Assembly: GCF_937980635.1 (NCBI RefSeq)
Contig: NZ_CALJPG010000024.1
Coordinates: 62,001 to 126,000 of the forward strand
Direction of reading: 5' to 3'
Origin: an uncultured Campylobacter sp.
GTDB taxonomy: Bacteria; Campylobacterota; Campylobacteria; Campylobacterales; Campylobacteraceae
Length of the DNA stretch: 64,000 nucleotides
Shown: positions 52,745 to 62,584 of the stretch, one piece after another
Position numbering within the stretch: the stretch's first letter is position 1
Layout: the number at the start of each line of letters is the position of its first letter
The notes under the pieces: model-generated
What the model saw: only the letters and a program-made list of their open reading frames with translations
Database searches by the model: none
Told to the model about the DNA's origin: nothing
Position numbers and translations under genes: made by a program

Positions 52745-54328
52745 TTATCTGCATTCAAAGCTGCTCGCGTTGTTTTCGTCGCCACCCACGTAGATAGCGA
52801 CTTTTGGATACGCGCAGATCGGGATCTGCTTACCGGCGCGACTCGTGCTTTTGCCTAGCAGGCTAGATGGAGCCGTTCCCTGCTCGCGCCACGCTTCAAG
52901 CGCGCTTAGCGGATCGACGTCATCGATGCCGTTACCGCCGCCGCAGTGATTCATCCCTGGCAAGGCAAAAAATCGCGCAAATTCGTCCGCATTCGCGCTC
53001 GTTTCCACTAGCTTTTTGAACCAATCGCGCTGATCCATCGCCGAAAACACGGGATCGGAAACGCCCGTTACGATAATGAGCTTACCGCCGTTAGCGCGGA
53101 AGCTATCAAGCTTGGTCGAAATCGCATCGTTTATCGCCGCGGTCTCGAACGTTCGCTCTACGTCCTTATCAAAATCAAAGCCCATCAGATCAAACTCCGG
53201 TTGCGGCGGCGTCAAGAAATAATAATTCATCGAACCCTTTGAGAGCACGATATTTCTAGCATTTGGCTCGGCGCTTTGCGAGTCGCCAAGCTTCCACATG
53301 CGCCAGCCAGGCTGATTTACCCCGGCATCGTAAAACCAGCCGCTGTAAATTTGCTCGCCCTTACTATTTTTTGCGCCCTCAAATATCGCCTTTATCGCAG
53401 AAATTTTATCTTTGGGCAGATCAAGTCCGCTAGGATCAAACTCGCAATGCTCCCAAGCGCCGATGATTCCGTCTTTTAGGCCGTCTAGCGCATCGCATTT
53501 ATCCAGAACCGCCCTGCTTAGCTTATCCAAATCCTCCTGCGTAAGGGCGTTTGCAAAAATTTTATCCCCCGCGGCGTTTTTAGGCGCGATCTTCATAAGC
53601 TGTCGGTTATCCCACTGCTCCGCGATCGCCGCGCGCGAAAGTCTAAAGCCTGGATTTGCCGCGATTACGCCGTCAAATTCCAGCGGATACCTCTGCGCCG
53701 CCATCAGAGCTGAGCGCCCGCCGTTTGAGCAGCCCATAAAGTAGCTGTGCGCGGGCGCTTTTTTATACGCCGAAAAAACCAGCTGCTTTGAGACGCTCGC
53801 GACCTTGCCGATGGCCTGATACGCATAATCTAACCGCGCCTGTTGCTCAAGTCCAAACTCGGGCGTAGGCGTAGGGTGTCCCGAATCGGTCGTGACGACC
53901 GCATAGCCTCTCATAAGCGCGGGCGTTGCGGTGCTAGTGCGGATAGATACGGCGCCAAGAGCCGGTGCTACAAAGCCGTCCAAACCGCCTCCGCCCTGAA
54001 ATAGAAGCTTGCCGTTCCAGTCGCCCGGCAAGCGCAGCTCAAATTTTATGCCGTAATGCTTGCCGTCCGAGCCCGTGCGGGAGGCTATCTCGCCGTGAAT
54101 TATACAGTGAGGCGCGGCTTTTAGCGTCTTTTTGGCGCCTCCCGTTAGCGCAGACATCTTATCGGCGCCGATTTCGCCGCTTTGATTCCAGATCGCTTCA
54201 CTGATCTTTGTATCGTAAATTTTCGTGCCCTTTAGCGCTGCGCAAGCTCGCTCGTCAAAATCGCTCGCAAGCGCTCCTTGTAAGCCCAAAGCAGCCGTAA
54301 AGGTTGCAACTAAAATTTTATATTTCAT
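52745..54328 (-). CDS. tannase/feruloyl esterase-family hydrolase
   Basis: 527 residues from the ATG at 54328 (AAAGGAGC upstream), giving signal peptide MKYKILVATFTAALGLQGALA; a start 21 codons earlier lacks a ribosome site. Catalytic Ser in SYFMGCSNGGRSALMAAQ, acidic region in VTGVSDPVFS, His in PGMNHCGGGNGID; the two cysteines of the CS...HC disulfide are present as in tannase-family esterases. It would cut aromatic esters in the periplasm. Together with two aryl sulfotransferases nearby this suggests use of aromatic host or dietary compounds. Confidence 0.9.
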   Translation of the reverse strand: MKYKILVATFTAALGLQGALASDFDERACAALKGTKIYDTKISEAIWNQSGEIGADKMSALTGGAKKTLKAAPHCIIHGEIASRTGSDGKHYGIKFELRLPGDWNGKLLFQGGGGLDGFVAPALGAVSIRTSTATPALMRGYAVVTTDSGHPTPTPEFGLEQQARLDYAYQAIGKVASVSKQLVFSAYKKAPAHSYFMGCSNGGRSALMAAQRYPLEFDGVIAANPGFRLSRAAIAEQWDNRQLMKIAPKNAAGDKIFANALTQEDLDKLSRAVLDKCDALDGLKDGIIGAWEHCEFDPSGLDLPKDKISAIKAIFEGAKNSKGEQIYSGWFYDAGVNQPGWRMWKLGDSQSAEPNARNIVLSKGSMNYYFLTPPQPEFDLMGFDFDKDVERTFETAAINDAISTKLDSFRANGGKLIIVTGVSDPVFSAMDQRDWFKKLVETSANADEFARFFALPGMNHCGGGNGIDDVDPLSALEAWREQGTAPSSLLGKSTSRAGKQIPICAYPKVAIYVGGDENNASSFECR

Positions 54329-54505
54329 TGCCGCTCCTTTTGCAATTTTATTAATCGTAATTCTAACATAAAAATTTATCGTGAATTTCAAGCGTATTTG
54401 AGAAATTATGGAATTTCTCGCGGAGCCATGCGGAATTTCAAATTTTAATTAAAAGGACGAAGCGTTTGGGCGATCCGCAGAATCTGGTTCGTCGATTAAG
54501 CGATT

Positions 54506-55047
54506 TCATAAATCGCAACGAAATACTTCGATCGCCCAGAACCAAACCGCGTGCCCGAAAAATTCCGAAACGTGCTCATACCACGGAAGCTGGAAAAGCG
54601 GCGGCGTAAGTCCTAAAAGCGGTAGCGTGATGCAATGCACCGCGATATTTACGACGATACCGAACGCGACGCCCTGAAATAGCGTAATTTTAGGAAATTT
54701 CTCGGCAGCAACGCAATAAAACACAGCAAAGCAGACCGAAAAGATGATGTGCGTTAGCATGATTGAGTTAAACGCGTGACCTGCGAAGGTGTAAATCGCG
54801 GCATTTGGGTCGCTAAGCCCAATATAATCGCGCAAAAAGACATAGGGTGGATTTAAGAAATTTCGCGAGCAGTCGATCGTGTCTGCGGAACGGATGAGTT
54901 TCTCAGCGCCGCATGCCGCCTCGAACATATCCTGCGGCGAACGCGGAGGTAGCGGCACTTCGCCGCCCCATTTTACGAATGCGCCGATGATGCCTGCAGG
55001 GATACCAAAAGCGCCATTAGACCGAAGTGAGTTTGTGTTTTTTGCAT
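54506..55047 (-). pseudogene. yagU: YagU-family membrane protein, frameshifted near the start
   Basis: The body (FVKWGGEVPLPPRSPQDMFEAACGAEKL...TIDCSRNFLNPPYVFLRDYIGL) is clearly YagU/DUF1440. The natural start is MQKTQTHFGLMAL from the ATG at 55047, with AAGGAG upstream, but that frame leaves the family sequence after about 14 residues. One missing T in the four-base run at 55007-55010 accounts for it: adding a T gives MALFGIPAGIIGAFVKWG. The ORF that covers the body starts at 55081 without a ribosome site. YagU is an inner-membrane protein tied to acid resistance in E. coli. Confidence 0.75.
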
Positions 55048-55304
55048 GATAGCTCCTTGTGTGATTTGTAAAACGTCGCAATGATAGTATAAATTCCTTT
55101 AAATAAAAATGAGTAATTTGAAATCTGTTATAAAAATTCTAGCGATGTTTGACTTAAATTTAATAGACGAAATTTGCTCGCGAAATCTCGCTTTTTCGCG
55201 CCTTCGCCTGTCTAAATTTTATCCGCTATAGATCTTTGCTGAAGCAAAATTTTAAATTCCAAAGGTGCGTGCTTAATTTTAAATTCTGCTGTTGTCGCGG
55301 AGCA

Positions 55305-56456
55305 TTAAATTTCGCGCGTGCCCTTAAAGCTTGCACGGTAAAAAATCAGCAGCGCGGCGGCTAACGCGGCAAAGCCGCAAAATAGCCCTTGGTAGCTTAA
55401 ATATTCAAGCGCCTTGCCACCTACGGCAGTACCGATACCACCTCCGAAAAATATCGCCGTGCCTATGATCCCAGAGGATAGACCTTTGGCGGAGCCACAA
55501 CGAAGCGCTGCACTTGCTAGGACGGACTGCGCGCAAACATAGCCAAATCCCAGCAAAAACGTCCCTACATATGCAGTGACGGCGAAGCAACTCGCCAAAA
55601 GGCACAGCGCCGAAGCGGACGCCAAAAAGCCGAGGGATAGAATTTCTTTTGGCGGCAACTTCTCTTTTAAATATCTAGCAGCGTTTCCTGCCAAAAAGCA
55701 AGCGACGCCGTAAAGCATAAGGCAGGCTCCGGCAAAATTTGAGCTCAAGCCCAGCTTTTTAAGTAGATAAGCTCCTATGAACGAGTACGCCCCGAGCACA
55801 ATTACGCCGTTACATAAAGCCAAAAAATAGCTTCTCAAAAGCGCAGCATCGCCGCGCAAGCTAGCTAGGGATTTTACGAAACTTTCGCCTCCGCTTTTCG
55901 AAGTCTCTTTGAAATTTAGCGTAAATAGTGATACGAAAGATACCGCAGACAGCGCAGAAAAGGCTAAAAATATCTCCCTCCAAGAAAATCTGGCCACCGC
56001 CCATCCGCCTAAAGCCGCACTCAGCCCCTGCCCTAAAAATACCGAGCCCAGAAATATCGCTACGATTTTTTGTCTATCCTTCTCGTCATATGCATCGCCT
56101 ATAACGCCGAGGCAGACGGCGATTATACCCGCCGCCGCGCATCCCGTGCAAAAGCGAAATAAAACAAGCCACGCTAGACTTTTTGCAGTGGAGCAAAGAA
56201 GCGTAAATATCGCCAAAAAGAGCATTAGCAGAATTAAAATTTTACCTCTGCCGTAGCGATCGCTAAGATGTCCGTAAACCGGCTGAAGTAAGCCATATGG
56301 GATCAGATATGCCGTCAAAACTGTGGAGGCGGCGCTTACCTGCACCCCAAACGTATCTGCGATGCTAGGCAGCAGTAGCGATGCGATCCAGTTATCTGCG
56401 GCAGAGATTATCCCTGAGGCGATGATTAAGAGTAGTAGTCCTTTTTTGCGGCGCAT
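55305..56456 (-). CDS. MFS transporter, drug-exporter type
   Basis: 383 residues, about twelve membrane helices. The start MRRKKGLLLLIIASGIISAADNWIASLLLPSIADTFGV and the loop signature GHLSDRYGRGKILIL are typical of Bcr/EmrD- or AraJ-like exporters. Substrate unknown. No regulator gene adjoins it. Confidence 0.88.
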   Translation of the reverse strand: MRRKKGLLLLIIASGIISAADNWIASLLLPSIADTFGVQVSAASTVLTAYLIPYGLLQPVYGHLSDRYGRGKILILLMLFLAIFTLLCSTAKSLAWLVLFRFCTGCAAAGIIAVCLGVIGDAYDEKDRQKIVAIFLGSVFLGQGLSAALGGWAVARFSWREIFLAFSALSAVSFVSLFTLNFKETSKSGGESFVKSLASLRGDAALLRSYFLALCNGVIVLGAYSFIGAYLLKKLGLSSNFAGACLMLYGVACFLAGNAARYLKEKLPPKEILSLGFLASASALCLLASCFAVTAYVGTFLLGFGYVCAQSVLASAALRCGSAKGLSSGIIGTAIFFGGGIGTAVGGKALEYLSYQGLFCGFAALAAALLIFYRASFKGTREI

Positions 56457-57025
56457 TTTAAATTCCTAAATTTATGTAATTTTAGCCATTATAACTCTTT
56501 TGCTAGAAAATTTGGAATTTTAGCAAGCCCTGCAAATATGAGGCGATAGGCATAGATCGCAAGTTCGCAACGGGGACACAATGCCGCGGCAAGTACAATG
56601 CAATGGTCGGTATACAATGATGCGTCTACCTTGAGCAACGTGAGCAGTGAATGAATGACTAGTTTATATTTATAATCCACTTTTTTCGCGCATAAAGACC
56701 TATAAGAAATAACGCAAATTTAACAATGCCACGAAGCAGAGCTATAACATAAGGCAAATAAAGAAGGCCCTAACTTGCAACGCGAACTCTACAATAAAAT
56801 TCAAAAATTCTTTAAAATTCTACGCGGATTATGATGCCTAAAAATCAACTAAAATTTTAAGTGCGTATATCCCCGTAGCGCACGTTTTTTTAGCCACGTA
56901 ATCTCATCGTTTATCACAAGTCGCGACGAACCGTTTGGACGATCTCGTGCCGCTAGATTAAATTTAATTAGTAGCGGAGTTTTGAAATTTTACGAATGCG
57001 GGGATTTCAACGAGCGCTTAAAATT
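56457..57025. other. gene-free spacer
   Basis: About 570 bases between two minus-strand genes. A 63-codon ORF on the minus strand lacks a ribosome site and any family look. Base composition is more even than in the other spacers and AAATTT words are fewer. Confidence 0.5.
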
Positions 57026-58120
57026 TTAATCCGGGACGATGATTTTGATTTCGTTCGCGCAAGATCCGCTAAAGTCTGCGCCGAAGGGATCTTGGACCGT
57101 AAAATAATGATCTATCGCGCCGCATCCGTGCCCGATCTGTTCACCCCAGCCAAGCGCCATGTGCACGAAGCCCTTGGCATGGGCGACGGCTGCGGGCAGG
57201 CTAAGTCCCACCGCCAGCGCGCATGCGATCGCACTTGAGAGCGTGCAGCCCGTGCCGTGGGTATTACGCGTAGCAATTTTAGGCGCATAAAACTCATAAA
57301 ATTTGCCGTTTTCATACAAAATATCAACCGCCAAATTTCTCAAATCCGCGCCCTCGCTATTTGATTCAAAACCTATATCTAAAGACACTGCGGATAAATT
57401 TTGTTCAAAAGAGGGCTCCGCGCTCGCCGTTAAATTTTTGCTTTCGCTAGTAAAATTTTCACTCGCGAAATTTGCGCGCTCCGTCAAACCCGCAGAATTT
57501 TTTAGTGCCCCGTTTTCGCCCGTCTCGTGCCCAAAAGCTTTAAAATTTTGCGCCGCTCCCGCCGTGCCGCAAGCCATGCTCGCACCCGCAAGATCGCCGC
57601 CTTTAATCAAAATCGCGCCGCTAAAAAATTGCGAAATTTTAACCGCAGCGGCGCGCATATCGGCTAAACTTGAAATTTTCATCTCCGCCAAGACCTCCGC
57701 CTCGCGCACGTTGGGCGTGATGATCTCTGCGGCGGGGGCGAGCTTGTATTTTAGCGCATGCAGCGCGCTTTGTTTCATCAAAACTCCGCCGCTGGTGGCG
57801 ACCATCACGGGATCTAGGACGACGTTTTTCGCGCCGTGTTTGCTCAGGCTCTTTGCGATGGCCTCGGCAACCCTCTCATTGGAGATCATTCCGATTTTAA
57901 CGGCGTCCGGAAAGATGTCGCTAAAAATCGCATCGAGCTGCGCCTCTACAAAATCTGGCGAAACGTCCAGCACCCCGAATACGCCGCGCGAATTTTGCGC
58001 CGTAAGCGCCGTAATAGCGCTCATAGCAAACATCTTATGTGCGCTTATCGTCTTGATATCGGCTTGGATGCCGGCACCGCCGCCGCTATCAGAACCCGCG
58101 ATAGTAAGAATTCTTTTCAT
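57026..58120 (-). CDS. thiD: HMP/HMP-P kinase ThiD with 85-residue insert
   Basis: 364 residues against about 265 normally. The N-terminal ILTIAGSDSGGGAGIQADIKT, the VLDPVMVATSGGVL block, ITPNVREAEVL and the anion-hole motif TRNTHGTGCTLSSA are all intact, so the kinase should phosphorylate hydroxymethylpyrimidine in thiamin synthesis. Between ILIKGGDL (about 177) and AVDILYENGKFYEFYAPKI (from about 264) sits an extra low-complexity stretch rich in N, S, A, E and F. Its DNA is full of AAATTT-type words like the spacers. Frame is preserved on both sides. Confidence 0.93.
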   Translation of the reverse strand: MKRILTIAGSDSGGGAGIQADIKTISAHKMFAMSAITALTAQNSRGVFGVLDVSPDFVEAQLDAIFSDIFPDAVKIGMISNERVAEAIAKSLSKHGAKNVVLDPVMVATSGGVLMKQSALHALKYKLAPAAEIITPNVREAEVLAEMKISSLADMRAAAVKISQFFSGAILIKGGDLAGASMACGTAGAAQNFKAFGHETGENGALKNSAGLTERANFASENFTSESKNLTASAEPSFEQNLSAVSLDIGFESNSEGADLRNLAVDILYENGKFYEFYAPKIATRNTHGTGCTLSSAIACALAVGLSLPAAVAHAKGFVHMALGWGEQIGHGCGAIDHYFTVQDPFGADFSGSCANEIKIIVPD

Positions 58121-58224
58121 AAAAAGCCTTTAAAATTTTAGCGCGATTATATCGAAATTCCGCTATAATTGCCCAGATAGATTATTTTACGGGCTAAATT
58201 TAAGTTTTATTTATATAGTTTTAT

Positions 58225-58257
58225 TATAATTTATAATTTATTCGTAATAACTATTAC
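58225..58257 (+). promoter_or_regulatory. cmeABC promoter with CmeR-like operator
   Basis: Two overlapping TATAAT boxes (58225-58230 and 58232-58237) are followed by GTAATAACTATTAC (58244-58257), an inverted repeat GTAAT-N4-ATTAC at the expected start site. It closely resembles the C. jejuni CmeR operator, as I recall it (TGTAATAAATATTACA). No TetR-type gene lies next to it in this window. Confidence 0.65.
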
Positions 58258-58292
58258 AAATACAAAATTTTAACCCAAATAGAGGAAACTAC

Positions 58293-59426
58293 ATGAAAAA
58301 AGTCGCTAGTTTGATTTTCGCAGCATTTTTGGTTTCGGGTTGCTCCTATTTTGAAAAAAAGGAGAAAAACGGCGCAAAGCAAAGCGGCGAGGCTCCCGCA
58401 CTGCCGGTAGGCGTATTTACCGCCAAATCCGCCGACGTGCCGATAATTTTGAAATTTAACGGACAGACCGTGAGCGAGCTTGAGATAATGCTAAAGCCGC
58501 AGGTTTCGGGCACTATCGAAAAGCAGCTTTTTGAACCTGGGCACAGCGTCAAAAAGGACGATGTGCTCTACGAGATCGACCGCTCGCGCTACCAAGCGGC
58601 GTTTGACAGCGCAAACGCTAATCTGCAAAACGCCTCGGCGGACTACAAAAGAGCCAAAGCGCTAAAAGCTAGCAACACGATCTCTCAAAAGGACTTCGAC
58701 ACCGCAAAAGCCGCATTTATGGTAGCCGAAGCAAATTTTAAAAGCGCCAAGATCGATTTTGATCACTCACTCGTGACTGCGCCTTTTGACGGCATGGCGG
58801 GCGATACGCAAAAGGACGTGGGCGCGTACGTAAACGTGGGCGAGGATCTGGTGCGTCTTAGCAAATTTGATCCGATCGACGTGGAATTCGGCATCGCGGA
58901 CGTCGATAGGCTGGAGCTTGATGCAAATTTAAGAAACGGGCAGTGGAAGCAGCTGGGTCGTCAGGTAAGCATAAATCTCGGCGGCAAGGACTACAATGGC
59001 ACGCTAAGTTTCATCGATAGTGTCATCAATACAAACACAGCGTCAGTCAGCGCCAAAGCTCAAATTCCAAATCCAAGCTTGGAAATTCGCCCGGGCGTTT
59101 TTACTAAAGTAAGCGTCGATGGCTTTTATCAGAAAAACGGCTTTAAAATTCCGCAAGTTGCGCTCAAGCAAGATCTTAGCAACACCATAGTCTACGTCGT
59201 GCAAGACGGAAAGGTCGCTAAAAAGGTGGTCAAAATTTCGGCGCAAGATACCCGTACGGCGACGATCTCAAGCGGACTGCAAGACGGCGATCAGATCATT
59301 TTGGATAATTTTAAAAAGATCAACGTAGGCTCCAAGGTCACTCCCGTACCCGCAAGCACCGATCCCTACGTAGCGGGGCAGCCGAACGAGCAACCGTCTC
59401 AGAGCAATGCAGAAAGCGGGAAATAA
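58293..59426 (+). CDS. cmeA: RND efflux periplasmic adaptor (CmeA-like)
   Basis: 377 residues. Lipoprotein signal with lipobox VSGC (lipid on C17). Then the membrane-fusion pattern: VSGTIEKQLFEPGHSVKKDDVLYEID (lipoyl half), a coiled-coil hairpin (about 100-165), the second lipoyl half VTAPFDGMAGDTQKDVGAYVNVGEDLVRL and beta domains. It links the inner-membrane pump to the outer-membrane channel. Its TAA overlaps the pump ATG by one base. The operator described at 58244 suggests repression. Confidence 0.94.
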   Translation: MKKVASLIFAAFLVSGCSYFEKKEKNGAKQSGEAPALPVGVFTAKSADVPIILKFNGQTVSELEIMLKPQVSGTIEKQLFEPGHSVKKDDVLYEIDRSRYQAAFDSANANLQNASADYKRAKALKASNTISQKDFDTAKAAFMVAEANFKSAKIDFDHSLVTAPFDGMAGDTQKDVGAYVNVGEDLVRLSKFDPIDVEFGIADVDRLELDANLRNGQWKQLGRQVSINLGGKDYNGTLSFIDSVINTNTASVSAKAQIPNPSLEIRPGVFTKVSVDGFYQKNGFKIPQVALKQDLSNTIVYVVQDGKVAKKVVKISAQDTRTATISSGLQDGDQIILDNFKKINVGSKVTPVPASTDPYVAGQPNEQPSQSNAESGK

Positions 59427-62400
59427 TGTTTTCTAAATTTTTCATCAACCGCCCCGTTTTTGCCTGCGTCGTTTCGATCATCATCGTAATCGCGGGCGTT
59501 TTGGCTCTTAAAAATTCCTCCGTCGAGGAGTATCCGCAACTCACGCCGCCGCAAATCGTCGTTAGCGCTACATATAGCGGCGCGGACGCGCAAACGATCG
59601 CCGATGTCGTCGCAGCCCCTCTTGAAAACGCGATCAACGGCGTTGAAAATATGATCTATATGGAAAGTTCGGCAAGCTCCTCCGGTGATGTTCGTATCAA
59701 CGTATATTTTCAAATCGGCACAAATCCAGCAGATGCGAAAGTCAATGTAAACAACCGCGTCACGCCAGCTCTTACTCTACTTCCCGATGAAGTGCGCCGC
59801 TATGGCGTAACCGTCACCGAGCGCAGCAGCACGATGCTGGAAGTGCTTGCGTTTTACGATCCTAGCGAGCAGATGGATGTCGTAGAGATGCAAAACTACG
59901 TAGCTATCAACGTCGTAGATGAGCTAAAGCGCGTGCCGGGCGTCGGCGAGGCTCAGGCACTGGGTACGAAAGACTATGCGATGAGGATCTGGGTTAAGCC
60001 CGAGCTGCTTAAGAAATTTAACGTTACGACCGCCGAGATAATCGCCGCAATAAGCGAGCAAAATAGCCAATATGCCGCAGGAAAGATGGGCGAGCAGCCG
60101 ATGAACTTAGGCAATCCCTACGTCTATGCGATCAAGCCTGAGGGTCGTTTAAAAACCGTCGAAGAGTTTGAAAATATAATCATACGCGCGCAAAAAGATG
60201 GGAATTTCTTGCGCGTAAAAGATGTCGCCGAGGTCAAACTTGGCGGCGCAAGCTACAATATCTCGGCGAAATTTAACGGTAAAGAGATGGTACCTGTGCT
60301 TATCTTTATGCAAAGCGGCGCCAACGCCCTAGCCGTAGTTGAAGCGGTAAATAAGCGCATAGACGAGCTTAAACCAAATTTCCCAGGCGAGCTGACCTAC
60401 GACGTCGCCTACGATACGACTAGCTTCGTAAAAGTATCGATCGAAGAGGTTATTCATACCTTCATTGAAGCGTTAATTCTCGTCATCATCGTTATGTATA
60501 TGTTCTTAGGCAATCTTAGAGCGACAATCATTCCGACGCTTGCTGCGCCCGTATCGATCTGCGGCGCGTTTATCGGAATTTACGCCTTCGGATTTTCTAT
60601 AAATTTAATCACCCTTTTTGCGCTTATTTTAGCTATCGGCATCGTCGTGGACGACGCGATCATCGTGATCGAAAACGTAGAGAGAATTTTGCACGAAGAG
60701 CCCGAGCTTAGCGTCAAAGAAGCCACCACGAAGGCGATGGGCGAGATCGTAGCGCCCGTCATCTCGATCGTGCTCGTGCTCTCAGCGGTTTTCGTACCGG
60801 TTGCGTTTATGGAGGGTTTTACCGGGGTTATGCAGAGACAATTTGCATTAACGCTCGTAGCCTCGGTATGTTTTTCAGGCTTCGTAGCCCTTACGCTAAC
60901 GCCCGCACTTTGCGCCCTGATATTGCAAAAAAAGGAATCCGAGCCTTTTTTCTTTATAAGATGGTTTAATAATCTTTTTAACGTCTCAACTAAAATTTAC
61001 GCCGCAGGCGTCGGCATGGTTTTGCGCCATGTGCTAATCAGTCTCGTTTTTGTGGGCATCATCATCTATGCAATGATAGAGCTTCTTAAGCTTACTCCGA
61101 GCGGCCTGGTGCCTAACGAAGACAAAGGCTCGATTATGGCGATGACTACGCTTCCGTCTGCATCTACGCTGCCCAGGACGGAAGCCGATCAGGATTTCAT
61201 CGCAAGCATCGCTAAAAAGTATCCAAACGTAAAAGATATAACCCAAATCACGGGATACGATATGCTAGCCGGAGCGCTTAGAGAAAATGCGGGAGCTTTT
61301 TTTATGAAGCTAAAAGACTGGAAAGATCGCCCCGGCGATGAAAATTCCAACTTCGCCTTAGCTGCCGCGCTAAACGGGCAGCTCTACGGCGCCGATCGCA
61401 ACTCGATGACCTACGTCGTCACGCCACCGCCTATCATGGGGCTTTCACTTACGGGCGGATTTGAGCTCTACGCGCAAAGCACGACGGGCAAGAGCTACGA
61501 TGAAATTCGCGCAGATATGGATCGCGTAACTGCCAAAGCTAATCAACACCCCGCTTTAAAGCTCGTGCGAACGACGCTGGATACCGATTTCCCGCAGTAT
61601 AAGCTCTATCTCGATAAAGAGAAGATAAAGATGCTAGGCGTTAAGATAGCCGACATTTTCACCGTGCTAAATTCCACCATCGGGCAGTATTACATCAACG
61701 ACTTTAACCTCTTGGGGCGCACGTTTAAGGTCTATATCCGCGCTACGCAAAACTACAGAGACGATCCTAATGATCTAAAATCGCTCTACGTCCGCAGCGG
61801 CAGCGGCGATCTGATCGCGTTAAATTCTTTAGTAAGGCTTGAGCGCTCGCTGGGTCCTGATTCCGTTAATAGATTTAATGCCTTCCCGGCAGCGCAGATT
61901 ATGGGTGAGCCAAACACGGGCTACACCTCGGGTCAGGCGATTGCAGCGATCCAAGAAGTCATAAAAGAGGAGCTTCCTAGCGGATATTCGATCGGCTGGG
62001 CTGGCTCTGCATATCAAGAGGTCAGCGAGACGGGTAAGGGCGCGCAGGCATTTGTATTTGGAATGATCTTTGTGTTTCTGATCCTGGCGGCTCAATACGA
62101 AAGGTGGCTCATGCCGCTTGCCGTGCTTACCGCCGTGCCGTTTTCGGTATTCGGCGCGCTCGTATTTACATATTTCCGCGGGCTGAATAACGACATATAT
62201 TTTCAGATCGGACTTTTACTTCTAATCGGTCTGGCGGCGAAAAATGCGATTTTGATCGTGGAATTTGCGATGAACGAGCACCTAAACAACCACCGACCGA
62301 TCGCGGAAGCTGCCGTAGAAGCCGCCAGAATGAGGTTCCGCCCTATCGTTATGACGAGCCTTGCGTTCGGACTCGGCGTGCTTCCGATGGTTATCGCTAC

Positions 62401-62584
62401 CGGCGCGGGCGCTGCTAGCCGCCACGCGCTAGGAACCGGCGTCGTAGGCGGAATGCTCGCGGCATCTACTATCGCGATCTTTTTCGTGCCGCTATTTTTC
62501 TACCTGCTCGAAAGCTTCAACGCTTGGCTTGATAGACGCGGCAAAAAAGTCCAAACTAACGAGGTGAACGATGAAAATAAATAA
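59426..62584 (+). CDS. cmeB: RND multidrug efflux pump (CmeB-like)
   Basis: 1052 residues, full length. Twelve membrane helices and two large periplasmic loops. Start MFSKFFINRPVFACVVSIII is typical of the HAE1/AcrB group. The proton-relay pair D409-D410 lies in IGIVVDDAIIVIENVER and the partner Lys in LIGLAAKNAILIVEFA. It exports drugs, bile salts and similar molecules with CmeA and CmeC. Its last 14 bases overlap cmeC. Confidence 0.96.
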   Translation: MFSKFFINRPVFACVVSIIIVIAGVLALKNSSVEEYPQLTPPQIVVSATYSGADAQTIADVVAAPLENAINGVENMIYMESSASSSGDVRINVYFQIGTNPADAKVNVNNRVTPALTLLPDEVRRYGVTVTERSSTMLEVLAFYDPSEQMDVVEMQNYVAINVVDELKRVPGVGEAQALGTKDYAMRIWVKPELLKKFNVTTAEIIAAISEQNSQYAAGKMGEQPMNLGNPYVYAIKPEGRLKTVEEFENIIIRAQKDGNFLRVKDVAEVKLGGASYNISAKFNGKEMVPVLIFMQSGANALAVVEAVNKRIDELKPNFPGELTYDVAYDTTSFVKVSIEEVIHTFIEALILVIIVMYMFLGNLRATIIPTLAAPVSICGAFIGIYAFGFSINLITLFALILAIGIVVDDAIIVIENVERILHEEPELSVKEATTKAMGEIVAPVISIVLVLSAVFVPVAFMEGFTGVMQRQFALTLVASVCFSGFVALTLTPALCALILQKKESEPFFFIRWFNNLFNVSTKIYAAGVGMVLRHVLISLVFVGIIIYAMIELLKLTPSGLVPNEDKGSIMAMTTLPSASTLPRTEADQDFIASIAKKYPNVKDITQITGYDMLAGALRENAGAFFMKLKDWKDRPGDENSNFALAAALNGQLYGADRNSMTYVVTPPPIMGLSLTGGFELYAQSTTGKSYDEIRADMDRVTAKANQHPALKLVRTTLDTDFPQYKLYLDKEKIKMLGVKIADIFTVLNSTIGQYYINDFNLLGRTFKVYIRATQNYRDDPNDLKSLYVRSGSGDLIALNSLVRLERSLGPDSVNRFNAFPAAQIMGEPNTGYTSGQAIAAIQEVIKEELPSGYSIGWAGSAYQEVSETGKGAQAFVFGMIFVFLILAAQYERWLMPLAVLTAVPFSVFGALVFTYFRGLNNDIYFQIGLLLLIGLAAKNAILIVEFAMNEHLNNHRPIAEAAVEAARMRFRPIVMTSLAFGLGVLPMVIATGAGAASRHALGTGVVGGMLAASTIAIFFVPLFFYLLESFNAWLDRRGKKVQTNEVNDENK

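Noticed and set aside
56489..56680. 63-codon minus-strand ORF in the spacer before thiD
   Set aside because: No ribosome site, no recognisable protein, and composition like the surrounding spacer.
57303..58133. 276-codon plus-strand ORF opposite thiD
   Set aside because: Wholly explained as the reverse of thiD; Ala/Ser/Pro/Lys-rich composition is typical of such shadows.
58121..58292. TPP riboswitch in the thiD upstream region
   Set aside because: The minus-strand leader is very short and AT-rich; no conserved thi-box words (CUGAGA, ACCUGA) are seen.
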